Source: Solwaraspora sp. WMMD792 (GTDB lineage: Bacteria > Actinomycetota > Actinomycetes > Mycobacteriales > Micromonosporaceae). From it: a stretch of 64,000 bases of DNA. Both the position numbers and the translations under genes were made by a program. Of the stretch, positions 57,820-64,000 are shown in pieces. Every line of letters begins with the position of its first letter. Position 1 is the stretch's first letter. The stretch covers positions 3,162,001-3,226,000 of the forward strand of contig NZ_JARUBH010000009.1 of assembly GCF_029626105.1 (NCBI RefSeq), written 5' to 3'. The notes below the pieces were generated by a model. It had not been told where the DNA came from and searched no databases. It saw only the letters and a list, made by a program, of their open reading frames with translations.

Positions 57820-58719
57820 TCAGGGGTTGACGGCCGGGTCGGTGATCCCGCCCGCCTCGACGCCCCAGTTGCTCAGCGCCTGCTCGTAGCCGCCGTCGGC
57901 GATGATCGCGTCAAGCGCCTCGGCCAACGCCTCGGCGAACCCGGCCTGGTCCTGGGCCACCACGTAGCCGTACGGCGCCGAGTCGTAGATGTCGCCGGAC
58001 AGTTCCAGCTCGCCGTTGGTCTGCTGGACCGCGTACGCGCAGACCGGCGAGTCGGCCAGCATCGCGTCGTTCTTGCCGGAGACCACCGAGGTGGTCGCCT
58101 GGTCCTGCCCCTGGAACTGTTCGATGACGATCTCCGGGTCGCCGGCCTCGACGCACGCCGCCGAGCGGGCCTCGATGTCCTCCACCTGCACGGTGCCGGC
58201 CTGGACCGCCACCCGCTTGCCGCAGGCGTCGTCCGGGTCGACCGGCTCCCCGGCCCGCGACGCCCACTGGGTGCCGGCCGAGAAGTAGGACACCATGTCG
58301 ACCTGGGCCTTGCGCTCGTCGTTGATGGTGAACGAGGAGACCCCGATCTCGTACTTGCCGGACATCACCCCGGGGATGATGTCGTCGAACTGGCTGGGCA
58401 CGTACTCGGTGGTCAGGCCGAGCTTGCCCGCGACGGTGTTGAACAGGTCGACGTCGAACCCGATGACCGTGCTGCCGTCGGTGTCGAGGAACTCCGCCGG
58501 AGCGTAGGTCGCGTCGACACCGACCAGGATCTTGCCGTCGGCCTTGATCTCGTCCGGGACGAGCGCGGCCAGCTCGTCGTCGGCCGACGCGCTCGGCGCG
58601 TCGCCGCCCGGCTGTTCGACGCTGTCCTGCTCCCCGCAGCTGGCGACGGCCAGCAGCAGAGCGAACGCTCCGGCGGCGCCGGCGACGGCCCGCCGGATCC
58701 GGTGATGTGAGGTGGTCAC
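57820..58719 (-). CDS. Polar amino-acid ABC importer, substrate-binding lipoprotein
   Basis: 299 residues. Signal peptide with basic RIRR, a hydrophobic core and lipobox VASC at about residue 29, then an acidic linker and SBP family 3 domain: [57 protein letters not shown] and a C-terminal [16 protein letters not shown]. Binds a polar amino acid or glutamine-like ligand outside the membrane. GTG 58719 has GGAGG about five bases upstream. First of its operon. Confidence 0.92.
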   Translation of the reverse strand: MTTSHHRIRRAVAGAAGAFALLLAVASCGEQDSVEQPGGDAPSASADDELAALVPDEIKADGKILVGVDATYAPAEFLDTDGSTVIGFDVDLFNTVAGKLGLTTEYVPSQFDDIIPGVMSGKYEIGVSSFTINDERKAQVDMVSYFSAGTQWASRAGEPVDPDDACGKRVAVQAGTVQVEDIEARSAACVEAGDPEIVIEQFQGQDQATTSVVSGKNDAMLADSPVCAYAVQQTNGELELSGDIYDSAPYGYVVAQDQAGFAEALAEALDAIIADGGYEQALSNWGVEAGGITDPAVNP

Positions 58720-58759
58720 GTTTCCTCCGAGGGGGTGGTCGGGTCGTACCGGTGCCGGG

Positions 58760-59470
58760 TCAGGCGACACCGAGGTACGCCTCCTTGACGGCCGGGTCGT
58801 GCAGCAGGTCGGCGCCGGTGCCGGACTTGACGATCCGGCCGGTTTCCAGCACGTACGCGCGGTGCGCCCGGGACAGCGCCTGTTGGGCGTTCTGCTCGAC
58901 CAGCAGGACCGTGGTGCCCTGCTGGTTGATCTCCACGATGATGTCGAAGATCTGCTGGATCAGCATCGGGGCGAGCCCCATCGACGGCTCGTCGAGCAGC
59001 AGCAGCTTCGGCCGGCTCATCAGCGCGCGGCCCACGGCGAGCATCTGCTGCTCGCCGCCGGACAGCGTGCCGCCGGGCTGCCTGCGACGCTCGGCCAGCC
59101 GGGGGAACAGGCCCAGCACCCGGTCCAGGTCGGCGGCGATACCGGCGCGGTCGCGCCGGGTGTACGCCCCCATGTCGAGGTTCTCCAGCACCGTCATGCC
59201 GGGGAAGATGCCCCGGCCCTCCGGTGCCTGGCACAGTCCGCGCCGGACCCGCAGGTCGGCCCGGAGCTTGGAGATGTCCTCGCCGTCGAAGGTGATCCGC
59301 CCGGCGGCGATCGGCCGGATGCCGGAGATCGCCCGCATGGTGGTGGACTTGCCGGCGCCGTTGGCGCCGATCAGGGCGACGATCTCGCCCTCGTTCACCG
59401 TCAGGCTGATGCCGTGCAGCGCCTGGATCCGCCCGTACAGCAGGCTGACGTCGTCGATCTCAAGCAGCAT
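58760..59470 (-). CDS. livF: Branched-chain amino-acid ABC importer ATPase LivF
   Basis: 236 residues. Walker A GANGAGKST, then the LivF-type Q-loop CQAPEGRGIFPGMTVLENL, signature LSGGEQQMLAVGRAL, Walker B LLLLDEPSMGLAP and LLVEQNA. It pairs with LivG. GGAG lies nine bases before the ATG, which overlaps the end of livG by 11 bases. Last gene of livJHMGF. Only 40 bases separate it from the next operon's binding-protein gene. Confidence 0.95.
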   Translation of the reverse strand: MLLEIDDVSLLYGRIQALHGISLTVNEGEIVALIGANGAGKSTTMRAISGIRPIAAGRITFDGEDISKLRADLRVRRGLCQAPEGRGIFPGMTVLENLDMGAYTRRDRAGIAADLDRVLGLFPRLAERRRQPGGTLSGGEQQMLAVGRALMSRPKLLLLDEPSMGLAPMLIQQIFDIIVEINQQGTTVLLVEQNAQQALSRAHRAYVLETGRIVKSGTGADLLHDPAVKEAYLGVA

Positions 59471-60278
59471 CGTCCGGCACTCCCAGGTAGGCGGCGATCA
59501 CCCGGTGGTCGTCCCGCACCTCGGCGGGGAGCCCTTCGGCGATCTTCTTTCCGAACTCCAGCACCACGATCCGGTCGGTGACCCCCATCACCAGACGCAT
59601 GTCGTGCTCGATCAGCAGCACGGTGACGCCCCGGTCGCGGATCTGCCGGATCAGTTGGAGCAGCTCCTCCTTCTCCGCCGGGTTGAACCCGGCCGCCGGC
59701 TCGTCGAGGCAGAGCAGCACCGGGCTGGTGGCCAGCGCCCGGGCGATCTCCAGCCGCCGCTGTTCGCCGTACGACAGGTTGCGGGCCATCTCGTCGATCC
59801 GGTGGCCGATGCCGACGAAGTCCAGCAGCTCGCGGGCCTTCTCCCGGCCGTCACGTTCCTCGCGCCAGTGCCGTGGCAGCCGCAGCATCGCCGAGATGAC
59901 GCTGGTCTTGTGGTGGGCGTCCGCGCCGACCTGGACGTTCTCCAGGGCGGTCATCTCGGGGAACAGCCGGATGTTCTGGAACGTCCGGGCCATGCCCATC
60001 TTGGTGATCTGGTGGCGTTTCTTGCCGGTGATCCGCTCGCCCCGGAACCGGATCTCGCCCTCGGTGGGCCGGTAGATGCCGGTCATCGCGTTGAAGCAGG
60101 TCGTCTTGCCGGCCCCGTTCGGGCCGATCAGGCCGAGGATCTCGCCCTTGTAGAGGGTGAAGTCCACGTCGTCCAGGGCGACCACACCGCCGAAGCGCAG
60201 CGTGACGTGGTCGACCTCGAGCAGGGGTTCGCGGGTCGCGGCGCTCGGGCCGGCCCCGGTCGCTTCGGTGTCAGCCAC
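59460..60278 (-). CDS. livG: Branched-chain amino-acid ABC importer ATPase LivG
   Basis: 272 residues. Walker A GPNGAGKTT, RTFQNIRLFPEMTALENV, signature LSYGEQRRLEIARAL (Tyr variant typical of LivG), Walker B LLCLDEPAAGFNP, H-loop LLIEHDM. GTG 60278 overlaps the livM stop by eight bases, with AGGAGG about nine bases upstream. Confidence 0.95.
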   Translation of the reverse strand: MADTEATGAGPSAATREPLLEVDHVTLRFGGVVALDDVDFTLYKGEILGLIGPNGAGKTTCFNAMTGIYRPTEGEIRFRGERITGKKRHQITKMGMARTFQNIRLFPEMTALENVQVGADAHHKTSVISAMLRLPRHWREERDGREKARELLDFVGIGHRIDEMARNLSYGEQRRLEIARALATSPVLLCLDEPAAGFNPAEKEELLQLIRQIRDRGVTVLLIEHDMRLVMGVTDRIVVLEFGKKIAEGLPAEVRDDHRVIAAYLGVPDDAA

Positions 60279-61380
60279 CGACGGCCACCTCCTTACGGCG
60301 GTCCTTGAACTCGGCGGATCGTCGCCGGTTGGCGATCAGGCCCTGCGGCCGGAAGATCATCATGATCACGAGAGTCAGGCCGAAGACCAGGAACCGGTAC
60401 TCGTAGAGTTCGATGCCGAACAGCTCGATGCCCCGGAAGCGTTCGATCAGGTACGCCACCAGGCCGCCGCCGACGATCGCGCCGACGATGTTGCCGGAGC
60501 CGCCGAGGATCACCGCCGCCAGGATGATGATCGAGTTGAGTAGCTCGAAGTTCTGCGAGCTGACGAAGTTCTGCTTGCCGGCGAACAACGCGCCGGCCAG
60601 CCCACCGATCGCCGCGCCCATGGCGAACGCCCACAGCTTGAACTTGAAGGTGGGCACCCCCATCAGCTGGGCGGCGTCCTCGTCCTCCCGGATCGAGACC
60701 CAGGCCCGGCCGACCCGGCTGCGGTTGAGGTTGCTGACCAGGATCACCACCACGATGATCAGGGTGAGCACCAGCCAGTAGTACGGGCGGGCGTCGAGTA
60801 CGCCGAAGACCGGTTTGCCGTCGGCGTACTCGCCGGGCGGGTGCGGGATCTGGTTGAGCCCGCGCTGGCCCTTGAGGAACTCGGAGCTGACCGCGGCGAT
60901 CCGGATCATCTCGGCGAAGCCGAGGGTGACGATCGCCAGGTAGTCGCCGCGCAGCCGCAGGGTCGGGGTGCCGAGCATCAGGCCGGAGATCATCGTGATG
61001 CCGATCGCCAGCGGAAGCGCCATCTCCCACTGCCAGAGCGTCTTCAGGTCGCTGCTGGGTGAGGTGAGCACCGCGACCGTGTACGCCCCGACGGCGAAGA
61101 AGCCGAAGTAGCCGAGGTCGAGCAGGCCGGCGAAACCGACCACGATGTTCAGCCCGACCGCCAGCAGCACGTAGATGGAGACGGTGAACAGCACCTGACC
61201 GAAGTTGGACTCGGTGGTCGGGATCGGCCCGAGGTGCTGGTAGAAACCTTCGTTGGGCAGGGCGTAGAAGAACACCACCACGGCAGCGATCAGCACCCAG
61301 CGGGTCCACTTGGGCATGTGGTGCCAGCGGTCGGAGAGCTGGCCGCGTGCGTCGTGCAGCTTGGTCCGCAGACTGGTCAT
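60271..61380 (-). CDS. livM: Branched-chain amino-acid ABC importer permease LivM
   Basis: 369 residues. A charged N-terminus of about 25 residues precedes eight to ten helices with LivM signatures GLNIVVGFAGLLDLGYFGFFAVGAYT (block VVGFAGLLDLGY), RLRGDYLAIVTLGFAEM, and the coupling region GRAWVSIREDEDAAQLMGV. ATG 61380 overlaps the livH stop as ATGA. GGGAGG lies upstream. Forms the channel with LivH. Confidence 0.95.
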   Translation of the reverse strand: MTSLRTKLHDARGQLSDRWHHMPKWTRWVLIAAVVVFFYALPNEGFYQHLGPIPTTESNFGQVLFTVSIYVLLAVGLNIVVGFAGLLDLGYFGFFAVGAYTVAVLTSPSSDLKTLWQWEMALPLAIGITMISGLMLGTPTLRLRGDYLAIVTLGFAEMIRIAAVSSEFLKGQRGLNQIPHPPGEYADGKPVFGVLDARPYYWLVLTLIIVVVILVSNLNRSRVGRAWVSIREDEDAAQLMGVPTFKFKLWAFAMGAAIGGLAGALFAGKQNFVSSQNFELLNSIIILAAVILGGSGNIVGAIVGGGLVAYLIERFRGIELFGIELYEYRFLVFGLTLVIMMIFRPQGLIANRRRSAEFKDRRKEVAVGG

Positions 61381-62327
61381 ACCCGCGCCCTCCCCAGGGA
61401 TTCGCCGAGCAGGCCGGTCGGCCGGAACATCAGCAGGACGACCAGCACGGCGAAGGCCACGAAGTCCTTCCACTGCGTACCGAACAGGCCGGAGGCGTAG
61501 TTCTCGACCACGCCGAGCAGAAAGCCGCCGAGCAGCGCGCCGCGCAGGTTGCCGATCCCGCCGAGCACGGCTGCGGTGAACGCCTTGAGCCCGAGCAGGA
61601 AGCCGACACTGTAGGTGAGCACCCCGATGCGGACGTTGTAGAGCAGGCCGGCGACGCCGGCCATCAGGCCGCCCATCACGAAGATGATCATGATGATCCG
61701 GTCCTTGTTGACCCCCATCAGCGCGGCGGTGTTCGGGTCCTGGGCAACCGCCCGCACGCCCCGGCCCATTCGGCTGCGGTTGATGAAGAAGTCAAGGCCG
61801 ATCATCATGCCCAGCGCCGCGACGACGGTCAGCACCTGCACGATGCTGACCGGCACGCCGGCGACGGTGAACCACGGCTCGTTGCTGACGATGGTCGGCA
61901 GGCCCTGCGGCAACCGCCGGGTGTAGATCCCGAACGCCTCGGCCATCACGATGGACGCGCCGATCGCGGTGATCAGGAAGGCCAGCGGCGGCGCGTTGCG
62001 CTTGCGCAACGGCCGGTACGCGACCCGTTCGACCAGGGTCGCGGTCGCTGCCGACGCCAGCGCCGCGGCGACCATCGCGATCAGGAAGTAGAAGACGATC
62101 TGGCCCACTCCGCTGACCACCGAGTCCTGGGTCAGGCCGAGCGCGCCCCAGGTCCACAGCGCGGCGAACGCGCCGGCGATGAAGACCTCGGAGTGGGCGA
62201 AGTTGATGAGTCTGAGCACGCCGTAGACCAGCGTGTAGCCCAGCGCGACCAGGGCATAGATGGCGCCCTGTGTCAAGCCGGTCGTGGTGAGCTCTCCGAA
62301 GTTCGAGAGCAGTCCGTTGACGTCCAA
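61377..62327 (-). CDS. livH: Branched-chain amino-acid ABC importer permease LivH
   Basis: 316 residues. About eight helices with LivH signatures TGLTQGAIYALVALGYTLVYGVLRLINFAH (block GAIYALVALGYTLVYG), GRGVRAVAQDPNTAALMGV and AVLGGIGNLRGALLGG. I chose the TTG at 62327, giving LDVNGLLSNFGE. TGGAG lies eight bases upstream, and the family N-terminus starts here. A longer frame from about 62393 would translate the upstream hairpin and is rejected. Confidence 0.93.
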   Translation of the reverse strand: MDVNGLLSNFGELTTTGLTQGAIYALVALGYTLVYGVLRLINFAHSEVFIAGAFAALWTWGALGLTQDSVVSGVGQIVFYFLIAMVAAALASAATATLVERVAYRPLRKRNAPPLAFLITAIGASIVMAEAFGIYTRRLPQGLPTIVSNEPWFTVAGVPVSIVQVLTVVAALGMMIGLDFFINRSRMGRGVRAVAQDPNTAALMGVNKDRIIMIIFVMGGLMAGVAGLLYNVRIGVLTYSVGFLLGLKAFTAAVLGGIGNLRGALLGGFLLGVVENYASGLFGTQWKDFVAFAVLVVLLMFRPTGLLGESLGRARV

Positions 62328-62360
62328 GGAGGGTGCTCCATCGAGGGCTGGGAAAAGAGT

Positions 62361-62396
62361 CGGGTGCGGCCGGGAGCGTGCTCCCGGCCGCACCCG
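62361..62396 (-). terminator. Intra-operon hairpin between livJ and livH
   Basis: Perfect 17-bp arms (62361-62377 and 62380-62396, CGGGTGCGGCCGGGAGC and complement) with a two-base formal loop, 30 bases past the livJ stop and 34 bases before the livH TTG. Likely partial terminator or 3' stabiliser that keeps binding-protein mRNA in excess of the rest of the operon. Confidence 0.7.
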
Positions 62397-62426
62397 CTAG
62401 ACAGCTGATCTCGCCGATCGGGCGGA

Positions 62427-63590
62427 TCAGGGCTTGGGGATCTCCTGGTCCGCCACGACCTCGCCGTCGACGACCTTGAACGCCCAGACGACAACCTGGT
62501 TGACGTCCATCTCGCCCTTCTCGTCGAACTTGTAGCTGGCCGCGACGCCTTCGCCCTCGTAGTTCTTCACCCACTCGAGCAGCGCCTCGCGGGTGGTGTT
62601 GCCCTCCTTGATGCCCTCGAGCATGATGTTCGCCGCGTCGTAGGCGGTGTCGCTGTAGGTGCCCGGCGGGCTACCGTGCAGCGCCTCGTAGTCGGCGGCG
62701 AAGCTACCGCGCGCCTCGGTGGCCGGCTGGCAGGGGCAGGTGAGAATGGTGCCCTCGGCGGCGGCCGCACCAGCCGACTCGACGAACGCCGGGTCGTTGA
62801 CGCCGTCACCGGCAACCATCGTCGCGGTGATGCCCGCGTCGGTGAGCTGCTTACGGATCAGGCCGGCCTCCTGGTAGTAGCCACCGAAGAAGACCGCGTC
62901 CGCCTCCGAGGAACGCACCTTGGTGACGGTCGCGGAGAAGTCGACCTGCTTGCCCTCGCCCTGAACCTTGTCGGAGTCGACAACCAGGTCACCGAGGACG
63001 TTCTTGACCTCGTCGGCCAGCCCGGCGCCGTACGCCGACTGGTCGTCGATGACGAAGACCTTCTCCGCGTTCAGCACGTCGCGGATGTAGACACCGGCGG
63101 CCGGGCCCTGGCTCAGGTCGTTGCCGACGCCCCGGAAGAAGGTCGGCCAGCCCTGGTCGGCCAGGCTCGGCCGGGTCGCCGACGGAGTGATGGTGACCAG
63201 ACCGGCCTCGGCGAACAGCGGGCCGGCCGCCTCCGACTCACCGGAGTACGCCGGACCGACGATGCCGAGCATCTTCTCGTCGTCGATGGCCCGCTGGGCC
63301 AGACCCGGCGCCTGGTCCGGGCTGCCCTGCGAGTCCAGGCCAACCAGCTCGACCTTGCAGTCCGGGTTCGCCTCGTTGTACTGCTCGACCGCGAGCGCGG
63401 CACCGTTGTTCTCGTTGATGCCGAGCGCCGCAGAGGGGCCGGTCAGCGCCCCGAAAAAGGCGATCTTGTAACCACACGCATCGCCGCCAGCTTCCGTAGT
63501 GTCGCCGTCGCCGCCGCCGCAGGCGGCGCCGCCCGCGACGAGCGCCATCATGGCGACGCCGCCGAGCACGCGGACAAGATTACGCTTCAA
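62427..63590 (-). CDS. livJ: Branched-chain amino-acid ABC importer binding lipoprotein LivJ
   Basis: 387 residues. Signal peptide LKRNLVRVLGGVAMMALVAGG with lipobox GAAC (about residue 24), Gly/Asp linker, then a periplasmic-binding-protein type I fold: KIAFFGALTGPSAALG, VGLDSQGSPDQAPGLAQ, GIVGPAYSGESEAA, FGGYYQEAGLI and YDAANIML. TTG 63590 is chosen because AGGAGG lies ten bases upstream and the signal peptide begins here; the longer upstream frame is not protein-like. First gene of livJHMGF. Confidence 0.93.
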   Translation of the reverse strand: MKRNLVRVLGGVAMMALVAGGAACGGGDGDTTEAGGDACGYKIAFFGALTGPSAALGINENNGAALAVEQYNEANPDCKVELVGLDSQGSPDQAPGLAQRAIDDEKMLGIVGPAYSGESEAAGPLFAEAGLVTITPSATRPSLADQGWPTFFRGVGNDLSQGPAAGVYIRDVLNAEKVFVIDDQSAYGAGLADEVKNVLGDLVVDSDKVQGEGKQVDFSATVTKVRSSEADAVFFGGYYQEAGLIRKQLTDAGITATMVAGDGVNDPAFVESAGAAAAEGTILTCPCQPATEARGSFAADYEALHGSPPGTYSDTAYDAANIMLEGIKEGNTTREALLEWVKNYEGEGVAASYKFDEKGEMDVNQVVVWAFKVVDGEVVADQEIPKP

Positions 63591-63829
63591 GGCTCGAAAC
63601 CCTCCTAGATCCAATTGGCCCGAACCACCCACTGCCGATTGGCTCTTGCGGGAAGCACGCACCCAGCCGTTATCCCGGCCTTGGGGCGGGACGCTATCCC
63701 ACCTGCCGGGCACGCCGTAAGGTTCAGGAAGGGCCGTTGACAAAAACGTTACGTAGCGTGGCCTGACTGCCCGTATGGCTGTAACACGAGACGACCGTCA
63801 TCCCCCGACGTCGATGCCGGGGCAGCGGC

Positions 63830-63883
63830 TCACTGCTGCTGGCTGGCGGCCTCGGTTCACTGCTGCTGGCTGGCGGCCTCACC
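63830..63883. repeat. 27-bp tandem duplication at the 3' end of the ANTAR gene
   Basis: TCACTGCTGCTGGCTGGCGGCCTC occurs at 63830-63853 (given as two joined blocks TCACTGCTGCTG and GCTGGCGGCCTC) and again at 63857-63880, a 27-base period. The unit covers the last seven or eight codons and stop (EAASQQQ-stop), so the gene tail is duplicated with a second stop downstream. Confidence 0.9.
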
Positions 63884-64000
63884 GGGCGTCTCGGCCAGGA
63901 TCCGGTCGGCGACGTCGCGCATGGTCATCCGGTGGTCCATCGCCATCCGCTGGATCCACTTGAACGCCTGCGGCTCCGTCATGCCGTACGAGGTCATCAA
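63857..64000 (-). CDS. ANTAR-domain response regulator (partial, C-terminal part)
   Basis: The last 47 codons only, running off the window at 64000. The visible protein MTSYGMTEPQAFKWIQRM, MDHRMTMRDVADRILAE is the RNA-binding ANTAR three-helix domain, as in PdtaR (M. tuberculosis Rv1626, also near polA-rpsA). ANTAR proteins are usually response regulators that bind paired hairpins in mRNA to prevent termination. The receiver domain is outside the window. Confidence 0.85.
   Translation of the reverse strand: MMTSYGMTEPQAFKWIQRMAMDHRMTMRDVADRILAETPGEAASQQQ

Noticed and set aside
62327-62393. Longer livH start near 62393
   Set aside because: The extension would translate the intercistronic hairpin and has no likeness to LivH N-termini.

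Overview
The window is high-GC actinobacterial DNA, most likely from a member of the Micromonosporaceae. Three things point there: very GC-rich third codon positions, many GTG and TTG starts, and the gene order. whiA, an Scr1-type regulator beside DUF397, an ANTAR protein and the polA-rpsA-coaE-uvrB-uvrA neighbourhood are all typical. No rRNA, tRNA, CRISPR array or intact insertion sequence was seen.

Left part (1-15.6 kb, all minus strand). uvrA and a Tat-exported Rieske lipoprotein lead into the conserved uvrC-rapZ-yvcK-whiA-gap-pgk-tpiA run. A perfect 44-bp palindrome ends that run. After it, where secG is usually expected, lies a translationally coupled trio: a Tes-like radical SAM enzyme, an ArsM-like methyltransferase and a MerA-like flavoprotein that runs off the window.

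Accessory middle (15.9-45.2 kb). It contains an LCP cell-wall ligase, rsgA, and an uncharacterised cluster of a membrane hydrolase, an SDR lacking its catalytic Lys, an alpha/beta-hydrolase and a protein of unknown family. Then come an amidase, a CocE/S15 hydrolase with an N-terminal tandem octapeptide array, MarR divergent from an MMPL exporter, and typA. terC follows, preceded by a clear yybP-ykoY manganese riboswitch. Next are a glycosyltransferase, the complete five-gene STM4011-STM4015 system of unknown function, a TetR-controlled DrrAB-type exporter with a duplicated operator, and a damaged Scr1/DUF397 locus where two genes have lost their 5' ends.

Right part (45.2-64 kb). It holds uvrB, coaE (fused to a GrpB domain) and rpsA, a CRP-type site, small stress-type genes (Uma2, DUF2945, DUF3140) and polA. 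Two amino-acid ABC importers follow: a polar amino-acid type and a LivJHMGF branched-chain type. The window ends in a partial ANTAR regulator.

How parts work together. uvrA, uvrB, uvrC and polA each carry the same promoter architecture (TGTCR-N12-TAnnnT), matching the mycobacterial PafBC/RecA-independent damage promoter; uvrB, uvrC and probably polA look leaderless from it. Both ABC importers have a strong perfect hairpin directly after the binding-protein gene, a likely way to make more binding protein than membrane components. Functional names rest on motifs read by eye; no database search was run.
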